Shown: piece after piece, positions 1 through 8,327 of the stretch
Layout: the number at the start of each line of letters is the position of its first letter
Numbering within the stretch: position 1 is the stretch's first letter
Assembly: GCA_000955875.1 (NCBI GenBank)
Contig: JYOE01000015.1
Location: 124,746 to 188,745 of the forward strand
DNA length: 64,000 bases
Source: Terrabacter sp. 28
GTDB lineage: Bacteria > Actinomycetota > Actinomycetes > Actinomycetales > Dermatophilaceae
Direction of reading: 5' to 3'
Position numbers and translations under genes: made by a program
Notes under the pieces: generated by a model
Told to the model about the DNA's origin: nothing
The model's database searches: none
What the model saw: only the letters and a program-made list of their open reading frames with translations

Positions 1-93
1 CTGCGGAATCCGTAGGTCTTGGAAGGGGATTCAAGTCAAAATCCACAGGATCGAAGACCTTGCGGAGGTGTCCCGAGATGGCATGATCCCGCC
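1..93. other. Gene-free start of window, possible operator
   Basis: This stretch has lower GC than its surroundings. It holds an imperfect inverted repeat whose arms are GGTCTT at 15-20 and AAGACC at 55-60, flanked by further partly complementary bases (CCGTA against TTGCGG). It may be the operator or leader of the oxidoreductase that follows. A GGAGGTG at 64-70 lies too far from the ATG at 94 to be an ordinary ribosome binding site for it. Function not known. Confidence 0.3.
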
Positions 94-1503
94 ATGCCTC
101 CCGCCGTGCCGCCGCCCTCCAGGACCACGAGCGGCTACCGGGGACTCAGCCTCTGGCACGACACGATCGACGACATCGAGCCCCGCCCGTCGCTCGCCTC
201 TGACACCGAGGTCGACGTCGCGATCGTGGGCGCCGGCTACACCGGGCTCTGGACGGCATACCACCTCGTCTCGGCCGACCCGACGATCCGCGTCGCCGTG
301 CTCGAGAAGGAGGTCGCCGGTTTCGGGGCCTCGGGCCGCAACGGCGGCTGGTGCTCCGCCCTCTTCCCCGCCTCGCTCAAGCGGATGGCGGCCGAGCGCG
401 GCCGAGACGCGGCGGTGCGGATGCAGCACCGGCTCCACGAGACCGTCGCCGAGATCGGGCGGGTGACCGCCGCCGAGGGCATCGACTGCCACTTCGACCA
501 GGGCGGCTACCTGTCCGTGGCCCGCAACCCGGCCCAGCTCGAACGCCTCCGCGAGGAGGCCGCCGACCACCGGGCCTGGGGCTTCGGCGAGGACGACCAC
601 CGGCTCCTCGACGCGCACGAGGTCACCGAGGTCGCGGCGGTGACCGACGCGCTGGGCGGCGCGTTCACGCCGCACTGCGCCGCGATCCACCCCGCCCGGC
701 TCGTGCGTGGGCTCGCCGACGCCGTCGAGCGTCGTGGCGTCGTCGTCCACGAGCGCACGAACGCGGTCGACGTGCGCAGCCACCGGGTCGTCACCCCCCA
801 CGGCACGGTGCGCGCGGAGCACGTCGTGCTCGCCACCGAGGGCTACACCCCGACGGTCGCCGGACGTCGCCGCGCCATCGCCCCGATCTACTCCCTCATG
901 ACGGCGACCGAGCCGCTGCCCGACCACGTGTGGGAGCAGATCGGCCTCGAGAACCGCACCACCTTCGCCGACAACCGGCACCTGACGATCTACGGGCAGC
1001 GCACCCGCGACGGCCGCATCGCCTTCGGCGGGCGGGGCGCCCCGTACCACTACGCCTCCAAGGTGTCGCCGCTCTACGACCGCGACGAGCGCGTGCACGC
1101 GAGCCTGCGGCGGATCCTCGTCGAGCTCTTCCCGGTGCTCGACGGCGTCACCTTCACCCACTCGTGGGGCGGCAACCTGGGCGTCCCCCGCGACTGGTTC
1201 CCATCGGTGCGCCACGACCGGCACACCGGTCTCGCCTTCGCGGGCGGCTACGTCGGCGACGGCGTCGCCACGTCGGCGCTCGCGGGCCGCACCCTCGCGG
1301 CGATGATCCGCGGCGACGACCCCGAGGGCCTCGCGACGCTTCCGTGGGCCGGGCGAACGTCGCGCGACTGGGAGCCCGAGCCGCTGCGTTGGATCGGCGT
1401 CAACGCCGTGACCGCGCTCATGACGTCGGCGGACTGGTCCGAGCGTCGCACCGGCCGGCCGTCCCGCGCGGCCTCGGCCTTCTGGACGGCGATCGGGCAG
1501 TAG
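94..1503 (+). CDS. FAD-dependent oxidoreductase (DadA/PuuB-like)
   Basis: Probable flavoprotein amine or amino-acid oxidase of the DAO fold, about 469 residues. The N-terminal Rossmann motif VAIVGAGYTGLW binds the FAD ADP moiety, and the GASGRNGGW segment is typical of the glycine/D-amino-acid oxidase and gamma-glutamylputrescine oxidase group. The C-terminus carries the expected second FAD-contact region around FAGGYVGDGVA. The reading frame is open further upstream to a TTG at 19, but homology-like sequence begins only after the ATG at 94, so I prefer that start. No signal peptide is seen, so it is likely cytoplasmic. A second member of the family lies at 48648-50060. The substrate cannot be told from sequence alone, and no pathway partner is adjacent. 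Confidence 0.8.
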   Translation: MPPAVPPPSRTTSGYRGLSLWHDTIDDIEPRPSLASDTEVDVAIVGAGYTGLWTAYHLVSADPTIRVAVLEKEVAGFGASGRNGGWCSALFPASLKRMAAERGRDAAVRMQHRLHETVAEIGRVTAAEGIDCHFDQGGYLSVARNPAQLERLREEAADHRAWGFGEDDHRLLDAHEVTEVAAVTDALGGAFTPHCAAIHPARLVRGLADAVERRGVVVHERTNAVDVRSHRVVTPHGTVRAEHVVLATEGYTPTVAGRRRAIAPIYSLMTATEPLPDHVWEQIGLENRTTFADNRHLTIYGQRTRDGRIAFGGRGAPYHYASKVSPLYDRDERVHASLRRILVELFPVLDGVTFTHSWGGNLGVPRDWFPSVRHDRHTGLAFAGGYVGDGVATSALAGRTLAAMIRGDDPEGLATLPWAGRTSRDWEPEPLRWIGVNAVTALMTSADWSERRTGRPSRAASAFWTAIGQ

Positions 1504-1528
1504 GCCGCCGCCGGGCTGTCGAGGAGCG

Positions 1529-2341
1529 TCAGCGGCCGTATGTCGTGAACGCGCCCCCGGCGAGGAGCGGCACCCTCTCGGAGGAGTCGAGCTCTCCGGC
1601 GACGGCGACGTCGTCGGGCCAGCCCTGCTCGACGAGCTCGCGCCCGCTGGCGCAGGCCGCGAGGGACTCGTCCAGGCGGTCCTCGACCGCGAGCCACGAG
1701 GTGCCCGCAGCCTCGGCCTCCGGGCTGAGCAGGAGCGGCCCTGCGCGGTGCTCGAGGCGCGCGGCGAGGGCGGTGACGACCGAGCCCGCGCCCCAGAGGT
1801 CCTCGACGGCGGGCCGCAGCGAGTCGTCGGGCCACCGCTCCCCGGCGGGCACCACGACCACGGCGGGCCTCGCGCCCGACCCGACCGTCGAGTCGAGCCA
1901 GTCGACGAGCCACGCCGCGACCGCAGAGCGGTTGCGCAGCGACGCGGCCACGACCTGCGCGCCCGCCCCGGCCAGGCGGGCGGCGATCGTCGAGCCGTTG
2001 GGAGAGGGGAGCACGAGGTCCTGCAGGGGGCCGGCCGCCCGGATCGACGACGGCGACAAGCTCACCCCGCCCCCGTCCCGTGACCGGGTGCGCGGCACCG
2101 CGAGGGTCGCGCCGCGCTCTGCGGCGAACGCCTCGGCCGAGTCGTCCTTCCACGGGTACGGGTGCACGGCGGTGCCGGCGTCCACCGCGACCGACACGCA
2201 GGTCGTGAAGCTCAGCACGTCGACGACGACGGCGCACACGGGCGAACCGGCGGCGACGGCATACGTGGTCAGCCCCTCGGCGGCCGTGGGACCCCAGTCG
2301 AGGCGGACGACGTGCCGGTCCTGCGAGTGCCACGGCTGCAT
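1529..2341 (-). CDS. ComB-like 2-phosphosulfolactate phosphatase family protein
   Basis: Protein of 270 residues resembling ComB, the phosphatase that converts 2-phosphosulfolactate to sulfolactate in coenzyme M synthesis. The family signatures VVVDVLSFTT near residue 40 and SPNGST near residue 113 (metal and phosphate binding) are visible. Bacteria without coenzyme M carry family members whose true substrate is unclear, so the ComB reaction should be read as family membership only. It is transcribed alone toward the oxidoreductase at 94-1503. A TAGGTT hexamer 6 nt before the ATG suggests a leaderless transcript. Confidence 0.75.
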   Translation of the reverse strand: MQPWHSQDRHVVRLDWGPTAAEGLTTYAVAAGSPVCAVVVDVLSFTTCVSVAVDAGTAVHPYPWKDDSAEAFAAERGATLAVPRTRSRDGGGVSLSPSSIRAAGPLQDLVLPSPNGSTIAARLAGAGAQVVAASLRNRSAVAAWLVDWLDSTVGSGARPAVVVVPAGERWPDDSLRPAVEDLWGAGSVVTALAARLEHRAGPLLLSPEAEAAGTSWLAVEDRLDESLAACASGRELVEQGWPDDVAVAGELDSSERVPLLAGGAFTTYGR

Positions 2342-2347
2342 GCCCCC

Positions 2348-2353
2348 AACCTA
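2348..2353 (-). promoter_or_regulatory. -10 element, leaderless-type promoter of the ComB-like gene
   Basis: TAGGTT on the minus strand ends 6 nt before the ATG at 2341. This places a predicted transcription start at or next to the start codon, and no Shine-Dalgarno sequence fits in between. No clear -35 box is seen. Confidence 0.5.
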
Positions 2354-2361
2354 GGGGAGGC

Positions 2362-3051
2362 TCACGCCCCGAACGCCTGGGTCCAGTACGTGCCGTAGCG
2401 GCCGCCCGTCGCGTAGCCGACGCCGATGGTGCGGTAGGTGCAGTCGAGGATGTTCGCGCGGTGGCCCGCGCTGCCCATCCAGTCCTTCATGACGGCGGCG
2501 GCGCTCGCCTGGCCCGCCGCGATGTTCTCGGCGACCGCGCCGCCTGCCCAGCCCGCCGCCCGGATGCGCTGCCCGAAGGTGCGCCCGTCGGGGCTCGTGT
2601 GCGAGAAGTAGCCCCGGGCGGCCATGTCCTCGCTGTGGTCCTGGGCGGCCCGGGTTAGCGCTGCGTGGGACGTGACCGGCGCGCACCCGGCCCGGGCGCG
2701 CTCGGCGTTGACGATGGTCACGACGGCACGGGCCACGTCGTCGCGCGGGGTGGGAGGCGAGGACGTGGCCGGCCACGTGGACGCGTCGGGGGTGGGCGTC
2801 GCGGGTGTGGACGCGGCCGTCGGCGTGGGGGTGGCGGACGCCGGGTCGGGCTCCTCCGTCTCGCCGATGGTGCTGGTGGCCGACGGCGTGGCCTGTCCGG
2901 TGCGGCCGGTCGGCCCGGCGTGACCCAGCCGCAGGTCGCCCGCCGAGCGCAGCACCGCCACGCCGCCCAGCACGAGCAGTGCCGAGGCGACGAGCGTCAG
3001 CACGACCGCGCGCCGCGAACCACGGTCCGCGGGGTCGTTGTGCCTGCCCAT
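2362..3051 (-). CDS. Membrane-anchored CAP-domain (SCP/PR1) protein
   Basis: 229 residues. A short charged N-terminus is followed by one hydrophobic segment (about residues 15-35), then a Pro/Thr/Ala/Ser-rich linker to about residue 105, then a CAP domain. The CAP part contains NAERARAGC, the His-bearing QDHSEDMAARGYFSH, ENIAAG and the GSAGHRANIL motif; these supply the conserved cavity His and Glu residues of the family. The protein is probably surface-exposed and tethered by its N-terminal helix. Bacterial CAP proteins have been linked to cell-envelope work, but no single activity is established. An AAAGGCG ribosome binding site lies just upstream of the ATG. Confidence 0.85.
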   Translation of the reverse strand: MGRHNDPADRGSRRAVVLTLVASALLVLGGVAVLRSAGDLRLGHAGPTGRTGQATPSATSTIGETEEPDPASATPTPTAASTPATPTPDASTWPATSSPPTPRDDVARAVVTIVNAERARAGCAPVTSHAALTRAAQDHSEDMAARGYFSHTSPDGRTFGQRIRAAGWAGGAVAENIAAGQASAAAVMKDWMGSAGHRANILDCTYRTIGVGYATGGRYGTYWTQAFGA

Positions 3052-3134
3052 GAGCGCCTTTCGTCGACCGGCGACCGGTACCTTACGCGTCCGGGGGCGT
3101 CACGGGAGGCTTGGGGCAGGACGGGGTGTCGGGG

Positions 3135-3869
3135 TCAGGCGCCGCAGACGCCGCCGCAGCCCCCGGCGCCGCAGCCGCCGCCGCAGCCGCCGCCGCAGCC
3201 GCCGCCGGCGGCGGCCACCGGCTCGGGCACCTCGTGCCGGGTCGACCAGGCGGTCTCGAGCGCCTGGGTGAAGACCTCCACCGGCTGCGCGCCCGAGACG
3301 CCGTACTTGCGGTCGAGCACGAAGAACGGCACCGACTCGATGCCGAGCATCTTCGCGGTGGCCTCGTCGCTGCGCACGTGGTTGCCGTAGTCGTCGGAGT
3401 CGAGCATCCCGCGCACGACCTCGGCCTCGAGCCCGATGTCGGTGGCGAGACCGACGAGGGTCTCGCGGTCGCCGACGGCGAGGCCCTCGGTGAAGTAGGC
3501 CCGCATGAGCCGCTCGTGGGCGGCGTCGGCAAGGCCCCGGTCGGCCGCCAGGTGCACGACCCGGTGGGCGTCGAAGGTGTTGCCGTAGCGGGCCCCTTGC
3601 CAGTTGAACTCGAGCCCCAGCTCGGTGGCGGCAGCCGCCATCGACTCGTGCTGCGCGACGGCCTGCTCGCGGCTCGTGCCGTACTTGGCGGCGACGAGGT
3701 CGACGAGCGGCACGTCCGACACCGCCTCGGCCCCGCGGTCCAGCTCGAAGCTGTGCCACTGGATCTCCAGCTCGTCGGCGTGCTCGAACTGCGCGACGGC
3801 GGCCTCGAGGCGCCGCTTGCCGAGGTAGCAGAACGGGCACACGATGTCGGACCAGATGTCGATCTTCAC
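3135..3869 (-). CDS. FrnE-like DsbA-family oxidoreductase with Gly/Cys-rich tail
   Basis: 244 residues starting at GTG. The thioredoxin-like DsbA fold carries the active site CPFC (residues about 11-14 in DIVCPFCYLGKRR), and the cis-Pro region is ESVPFFVLD. Overall it resembles the cytoplasmic FrnE group and has no signal peptide. The last 25 or so residues are almost pure Gly/Ala/Cys with five cysteines spaced CX3CX3CX4CX3C. In Deinococcus FrnE a C-terminal pair of cysteines takes part in the chemistry; here the tail is longer and more repetitive and might relay disulfides or bind metal (inference). The hydrolase gene 11 bp upstream is on the same strand, so the two are probably co-transcribed. 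Confidence 0.85.
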   Translation of the reverse strand: MKIDIWSDIVCPFCYLGKRRLEAAVAQFEHADELEIQWHSFELDRGAEAVSDVPLVDLVAAKYGTSREQAVAQHESMAAAATELGLEFNWQGARYGNTFDAHRVVHLAADRGLADAAHERLMRAYFTEGLAVGDRETLVGLATDIGLEAEVVRGMLDSDDYGNHVRSDEATAKMLGIESVPFFVLDRKYGVSGAQPVEVFTQALETAWSTRHEVPEPVAAAGGGCGGGCGGGCGAGGCGGVCGA

Positions 3870-3880
3870 GGACGTGAAAC

Positions 3881-4741
3881 CTACCGGCGCGCGTCGGTGT
3901 TCCCTGCATCGCGCGTGATGCGGCGCACGATGGCCGATGCCACCCGGTCGTCGTGGGTCTCGGGCAGCCAGTGCCCGGCGTCGAGCTCGACGAACTCGTA
4001 GTCGCCCGTCACGTGCTCGCGGGTCAGCTCGGCGGCGGTGCGCCCCAGGAACGGGTCGCGGCTGCCCCAGACGTAGGTCGTCGGCACCTCCACGCGGTGC
4101 GCCCGCACGTGCGAGCGGCGGGCGGCGCGGTACCAGTTGATCGGCCCGGCGAGCGCGTCGGGACGGGCCAGCCGCGCGGCATACCTCGTCCGGTCCTCGG
4201 CGGGCAGCCCGGTGCGCGTCAGCACGGAGTGGAAGCTCGCGGCGAGGGCCCGCTCCGGCGCCCACGGCACCTGGAACGCGGCCATGTACCAGGACATGCG
4301 CTTCTGCTCGAGGCCCCGGCGCCAGGCGCGGCCCATCGCGGCCGGGTGGGGCGTCGACAGGACGGTGAGGGAGGCGATGCGGTGCGGGTGGTTCGCCCCG
4401 ACCAGCCACGCGAGGGCGCCGCCCCAGTCGTGCCCGACGAGGTGCACCCGCTCGCGCCCCGACGCGTCGACGAGGGCCAGCACGTCGGCCACGAGCTCGT
4501 CGAGGCGGTACGCGTCGAGCCCGCTCGGGCTGGCCCCGGGCGAGTAGCCCCGCTGGTCGGGGGCGAGGGTGCGCAGGCCCACCTCGTGCAGGCGTCGGGC
4601 GACGCGGTCCCAGCTCGACCGGTCGGTCGGGAAGCCGTGCAGCAGCACCACGACCTCGCCCCCGAGCGGACCCGTGTCGGTGACGTCGAAGGTGAGGCCG
4701 TCGCGGCTGAACGTCGTGGTCCGCTCGTCGGGGTGGCGCAT
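3881..4741 (-). CDS. Alpha/beta hydrolase (epoxide hydrolase/haloalkane dehalogenase-like)
   Basis: 286 residues. The oxyanion motif HGFPTDRSSW, the nucleophile elbow GHDWGG with Asp as nucleophile, and the C-terminal DAGHW with the catalytic His place it in the Asp-nucleophile branch of the alpha/beta hydrolases. Epoxide hydrolase-type activity is therefore likelier than esterase. A cap region rich in Trp/Tyr and Arg lies between about residues 140 and 210. The ATG at 4741 is preceded by CAGGAT at a leaderless-type distance. It is followed after 11 bp by the FrnE-like gene. Substrate unknown. Confidence 0.85.
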   Translation of the reverse strand: MRHPDERTTTFSRDGLTFDVTDTGPLGGEVVVLLHGFPTDRSSWDRVARRLHEVGLRTLAPDQRGYSPGASPSGLDAYRLDELVADVLALVDASGRERVHLVGHDWGGALAWLVGANHPHRIASLTVLSTPHPAAMGRAWRRGLEQKRMSWYMAAFQVPWAPERALAASFHSVLTRTGLPAEDRTRYAARLARPDALAGPINWYRAARRSHVRAHRVEVPTTYVWGSRDPFLGRTAAELTREHVTGDYEFVELDAGHWLPETHDDRVASAIVRRITRDAGNTDARR

Positions 4742-4747
4742 GTCCCC

Positions 4748-4753
4748 ATCCTG
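4748..4753 (-). promoter_or_regulatory. -10-like element of the hydrolase gene
   Basis: CAGGAT on the minus strand with a 6-nt spacer to the ATG at 4741. The spacing matches the other leaderless-type promoters in this window, but the first base departs from TANNNT. Confidence 0.35.
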
Positions 4754-4816
4754 CCCGGCACGGCCGGGGTGTTCCCGTAGGGGGCAAACCGGAGGCGCGC
4801 GGCACACGCCCCCACC

Positions 4817-4822
4817 TACTGT
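4817..4822 (+). promoter_or_regulatory. -10 element, leaderless-type promoter
   Basis: TACTGT followed by the 6-nt spacer TGAGGC and the ATG at 4829. No Shine-Dalgarno sequence is present, which supports a leaderless transcript of the membrane hydrolase gene. Confidence 0.5.
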
Positions 4823-4828
4823 TGAGGC

Positions 4829-6532
4829 ATGTCCCTGGGGTCCGGTCCGCGCGCACCGGCGCGCGCCGGGCGCCCCTGGTGGCACCTGTCGCGCACCGGT
4901 CTGTTCTTCGGTGCGGCGTACTTCCTCACGTCCATGTCGCCGAGCCTGCTGCCGCGCACGTGGTACTACCAAGGCCTCATCAGCGGTCTCTGCGCCGTCG
5001 CCGGCTACGCCCTCGGGGTCTGCGTGGCATGGGTGGTGCGCACCGTCGCGCGGCTCATCGACCTGCGCGTCATGGTCAGTGGCGAGGCCCGGCACTGGCT
5101 GCTCGTCGCGGCCCCGGTCTTCGGCGGGGTGGCCGTGCTCGGCCTCACCGTCGCCAACGTGCGCGCACAGGCCCGCACCGCGGCCGTCGTGCGGCTGGCC
5201 CCGCTCGACCCCGTCGACTGGGCTCTCGCCCTCGCGCTCGCCACCGTCATCTCCGTGGTGTTCCTCGCCATCGCGCGGGGCCTGCGCAGCGCGACGCACC
5301 ACCTGGCCGAGGCGGCGGGCCAGGTGCTGCCCCGGGCGCTGGCCAGCGTCATCGCCGTCGTCGTCGTCGCGCTCACCACGGCCTGGGTGACCGACAGCGT
5401 GCTGTTCCACCGGGGCATGCAGGCGTTCGCCGGCGTCGCCGCCCAGGTGAACTCGAGCTCGCCGAGCGGCCGGTCGGCGCCGACCTCGCCGCTGCTGTCG
5501 GGCAGCGTCGGCTCGTTCGAGCGCTACGACACGCTCGGCTACCAGGGCCAGATGTTCGTCACGAGCGCGCCGACGGCGTCGGAGATCTCGCGGGCGACCG
5601 GGCGCGGCGCCATCGACCCGATCCGCGTCTACGCGGGCCGCACGAGCGACCGCACCGTCTCCGACGTGGCCGACGCGGTCGTGGCCGAGCTGAAGCGCAC
5701 CAACGCCTTCCAGCGCCGGGTGCTGGCCGTGTTCACGACGACGGGCACGGGCTGGGTCGACGACTGGTCGGCGCAGTCGGTCGAGTACCTCGCCGACGGC
5801 GACAGCGCCATCGCCGCGATGCAGTACTCCTACCTGCCGAGCGCGATGTCGATCATGACCGACCGCGACACCCCCCGCGAGGCGGGCAAGGCGCTCTTCG
5901 ACAAGGTGTATGCCGTGTGGCGGGCGCTGCCCGAGGACGAGCGCCCGCAGCTCGTCGTCGGCGGTGAGTCGCTGGGCGCCTACGGCGGCCAGGCCGCGTT
6001 CGCCGATGCCGACGACATGATGGCCCGGGCGCAGGGCGGGGTCTGGGTGGGCACCCCGAGCTTCACCGCCATCGCCGAGTCGCTCACGGCGCGACGCAAC
6101 GAGGGCTCGCCCGAGATCGTGCCGGTCGTCGACGACGGCCGCCACATCCGGTTCGCCGCGAGCGGCGACCAGCTGACCCACGACTACTACGGCCGCGACT
6201 ACGGCACGTGGGACTTCCCCCGCTTCGTCTACGCGCAGCACCCGTCCGACCCCGTCGTCTGGTGGAACCCGGCCCTGCTCGGCGCCGAGCCCGACTGGCT
6301 GCGCGAACCGCGGGGGCGCGACGTCAACCCCGACGTCACGTGGATCCCCTTCGTCACGTTCTGGCAGCTGACCACCGACATGGCCGTCGGGCACGACCCA
6401 CCGGACGGCTACGGCCACCGCTACGGCGCCGAGCTCGTGCCGGCGTGGGGGTCGGTGCTCGGCGGCTCGCCGACCGACAACTACTCGAAGATCGTCGAGG
6501 GCGTCGACGAGACGGTGAACCGGGTCGAGTGA
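4829..6532 (+). CDS. Integral membrane alpha/beta-hydrolase family protein
   Basis: 567 residues, matching the actinobacterial family of membrane proteins with a C-terminal alpha/beta-hydrolase-like domain (Abhydrolase_9 type). The N-terminal ~200 residues hold about four or five hydrophobic segments. The soluble part contains the nucleophile motif GGESLGAYG around residue 390 and a run of conserved Tyr/Trp-rich blocks, including VYAQHPSDPVVWWNP. The hydrolase domain probably lies at or outside the membrane. Substrate unknown. The stop overlaps the GTG of the next gene (GTGA), so the two are translationally coupled. Confidence 0.8.
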   Translation: MSLGSGPRAPARAGRPWWHLSRTGLFFGAAYFLTSMSPSLLPRTWYYQGLISGLCAVAGYALGVCVAWVVRTVARLIDLRVMVSGEARHWLLVAAPVFGGVAVLGLTVANVRAQARTAAVVRLAPLDPVDWALALALATVISVVFLAIARGLRSATHHLAEAAGQVLPRALASVIAVVVVALTTAWVTDSVLFHRGMQAFAGVAAQVNSSSPSGRSAPTSPLLSGSVGSFERYDTLGYQGQMFVTSAPTASEISRATGRGAIDPIRVYAGRTSDRTVSDVADAVVAELKRTNAFQRRVLAVFTTTGTGWVDDWSAQSVEYLADGDSAIAAMQYSYLPSAMSIMTDRDTPREAGKALFDKVYAVWRALPEDERPQLVVGGESLGAYGGQAAFADADDMMARAQGGVWVGTPSFTAIAESLTARRNEGSPEIVPVVDDGRHIRFAASGDQLTHDYYGRDYGTWDFPRFVYAQHPSDPVVWWNPALLGAEPDWLREPRGRDVNPDVTWIPFVTFWQLTTDMAVGHDPPDGYGHRYGAELVPAWGSVLGGSPTDNYSKIVEGVDETVNRVE

Positions 6533-7152
6533 GCGTCCACCGTTTCCACGGCCGCATCGCCGGCATCGGCTCGACCTCCGGCGTGCGCGTCGTCGTCGGG
6601 TCGTGGGACCGCACGCCCCTCGGTTCCTTCGGCGACGCGATGGTCGAGCGGGCCGACGGCCACCGTCTGCTGCTCGCGCCGACGGCCGACGTCGCCGCGT
6701 TCATCGAGTCGACGTACGCGTTCGACGAGGTGCGCCTGGAGCCTTTCGAGGTGACGCGGGTCGCAGGGCAGTGGCAGGTGCGCTCCCCGTCGCTGACGCT
6801 CGACCTGACGGTCGGCGGGCGTATGCCGTTGGGCCGGCTGCTGCGTGCTGTGCCCTTCCGCGTCGCCGCGAGTCCCGCGTGGGCCACGGTGGTCGACCCG
6901 GCGGCACGCGTCGCCCTGCGCGGCGTGCGCACGCGCGGCACGGCTCTCGAGGGACGGCGGGAGTTCTACGGGGCGACCGACCTGCACCGGGTGGTGGGGA
7001 TGGCGGGCAGTCTCGAGGGCTCGCCGCTGGGGGCGCTGGCGCCGGTCGACCCGCCGTGCCGTTTCGGGTTCTCGTCGACGCCGCGCACACCCTCGGTCAC
7101 GACGGTCGTGACGACCGTCCGAACCTCGCGACGAGGTGCCAGACCCGCTTGA
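6529..7152 (+). CDS. Conserved actinobacterial protein of unknown function
   Basis: 207 residues beginning at a GTG that overlaps the preceding stop codon. No catalytic motif or membrane segment is recognised. The N-terminal region (RFHGRIAGIGSTSGVRVVVG and onward) looks like a compact beta-rich fold, and I recall similar proteins in other actinobacteria without an assigned role. Coupling to the membrane hydrolase suggests a shared function (inference). Its last 56 bases overlap tail-to-tail with the gene on the opposite strand, and the Thr/Arg-rich C-terminus coded there may not be structured. Confidence 0.65.
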   Translation: MSVHRFHGRIAGIGSTSGVRVVVGSWDRTPLGSFGDAMVERADGHRLLLAPTADVAAFIESTYAFDEVRLEPFEVTRVAGQWQVRSPSLTLDLTVGGRMPLGRLLRAVPFRVAASPAWATVVDPAARVALRGVRTRGTALEGRREFYGATDLHRVVGMAGSLEGSPLGALAPVDPPCRFGFSSTPRTPSVTTVVTTVRTSRRGARPA

Positions 7153-7984
7153 GGTGCTGGGGGTCGTGCCGGCCGGTGCGCACCGCGTCGCCGACGATGC
7201 GGGGCGTCAGCACCCCGTCGACCGCGACGGCCTCGCCCAGCTCGACGAACTCGGGCCCGCGGTAGTCGGGGTGCGCGCGCAGCTCCTCGACTGGCAGCAC
7301 CCACCCGTCGTGCCACTCGACGGGGACGCCGAGACGGTCCCACGCCTGCGCGTCGTCCTCGACCTCGGTGCCCCGGAACGACGGGTCGAGCACGAGAGCC
7401 TCGACGTCGGACGCGAGGTCGACGACCCCGTGCACATGGGCCTCCACGTAGTCGTCGAGCGGGTCGGGCTCGCTCTCGCCCGGGAAGAGTGCCGGGCGGT
7501 CGTCGGCGAGCTCGCTCAACGCGTACGCAGCCGCCACCCCGAAGTGCTCGGGACGGAACACGCTGTCGGGGAAGCAGAAGGTCGTGACCGCGAGGGTGTG
7601 CGGCGCGAGGCGCACGTGCGCGGAGCCGAATCGCGGCGCCGCGCCGACGGGGGAGCGGTGCCGGTCGAGCGCCCCGTACTTCGGTCGCAGCGAGCCGTCC
7701 GCGTCGTCGTAGGCGCCGCCGAAGATGCGGCTCTCCCACGTCCAGCGGTCACCGCCCGGGTGGGCCGTGAGCCCGCCGTTGCTCGTGCCGGTCTCGAACT
7801 GGGAGCGGTAGACGCCGTCGCGCGCCATCGCCGCGAGCACGGACGAGTCCTCGACGAGCCGGTCCGGGTGGAAGTTGAGGGTGACCCGCAGGTCGGGGCT
7901 CAGCGCCGGCCCGGTCGCGAGCCTCGTGACATGGGCGATCGCCCTCGTGACAGGCTCGGCGACGGCAGCGGGCTGGTCGGGCAC
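7097..7984 (-). CDS. DUF3626 domain-containing protein
   Basis: 295 residues. The sequence fits DUF3626, with RVTLNFHPDR near residue 35 followed by VYRSQFETGTSNGGLTAHPGG and a segment with conserved His and Glu residues (VEAHVHGVVDL). Members are cytoplasmic and sometimes compared with ADP-ribosyltransferase-like or toxin-associated folds, but no activity is firmly known to me. GTG start with a GAGGAT hexamer six bases upstream. It overlaps the plus-strand gene at 6529-7152 by 56 bp at the 3' end. Confidence 0.75.
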   Translation of the reverse strand: MPDQPAAVAEPVTRAIAHVTRLATGPALSPDLRVTLNFHPDRLVEDSSVLAAMARDGVYRSQFETGTSNGGLTAHPGGDRWTWESRIFGGAYDDADGSLRPKYGALDRHRSPVGAAPRFGSAHVRLAPHTLAVTTFCFPDSVFRPEHFGVAAAYALSELADDRPALFPGESEPDPLDDYVEAHVHGVVDLASDVEALVLDPSFRGTEVEDDAQAWDRLGVPVEWHDGWVLPVEELRAHPDYRGPEFVELGEAVAVDGVLTPRIVGDAVRTGRHDPQHLKRVWHLVARFGRSSRPS

Positions 7985-7990
7985 GGCGCC

Positions 7991-7996
7991 ATCCTC
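7991..7996 (-). promoter_or_regulatory. -10-like element of the DUF3626 gene
   Basis: GAGGAT on the minus strand, 6-nt spacer to the GTG at 7984. The same hexamer and the same spacing occur upstream of the neighbouring zinc-ribbon gene (8324-8329), which supports a shared promoter type. Confidence 0.35.
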
Positions 7997-8008
7997 ACAC
8001 CCTCCGCG

Positions 8009-8317
8009 TCAGCTGGAGAAGAAGAGTCCCGCCATGCCCTTCTTGCGGTAGTGCTTGCCGCCCCGGTTGCCCCAGGCCAGGCCGCCGTACTGCTGGGGCG
8101 GCGGCTGCGCCGCGAACCGGCTCTCGAGCTGGCTGAGGTGCTCGAACTCGCCGAAGTCGAGGAAGAGTCCCCGGCACTGGTCGCACTGCTCGACGTGCAC
8201 GCCGTTGCGGTCGTAGGTGCGCATGGTGCCCCGGCACTTGGGGCAGACGAAGCCCTGCGGCTGGTAGGCGGCGCCGGTCTGGTCCTGGTGGGGGAAGGGC
8301 GGCGGTTGCTGGCTCAT
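8009..8317 (-). CDS. TFIIB-type zinc-ribbon protein
   Basis: Small protein of 102 residues. A zf-TFIIB ribbon is formed by CPKC (about residue 25) and CDQC (about residue 45), with the characteristic GLFLDFGEFEHL after the second pair. The N-terminus is Gln/Pro-rich and the C-terminus is Gly/Lys-rich with GGKHYRKKG. Such proteins are common in actinobacteria and their function is undefined. It is not a transcription factor by homology to eukaryotic TFIIB beyond the ribbon. The start ATG at 8317 has a GAGGAT six bases upstream. Confidence 0.8.
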   Translation of the reverse strand: MSQQPPPFPHQDQTGAAYQPQGFVCPKCRGTMRTYDRNGVHVEQCDQCRGLFLDFGEFEHLSQLESRFAAQPPPQQYGGLAWGNRGGKHYRKKGMAGLFFSS

Positions 8318-8327
8318 GGGGCCATCC

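Noticed and set aside
1..60. tRNA-like words (for example a TTCAAGTC resembling a T loop after an anticodon-stem-like repeat).
   Set aside because: The T stem does not pair (GGGGA against CAAAA) and no acceptor stem can be drawn; kept only as a possible operator region.
31..1224. Long minus-strand open frame opposite the first oxidoreductase.
   Set aside because: Its protein is Arg/Val/Gly-rich without motifs and mirrors the codon pattern of the real gene, as do most antisense frames in this GC range.
3170..3215. Calling the GC-rich CCGCAGCCGCCGCC run a non-coding satellite.
   Set aside because: It is in frame with the FrnE-like gene and codes its Cys/Gly tail.
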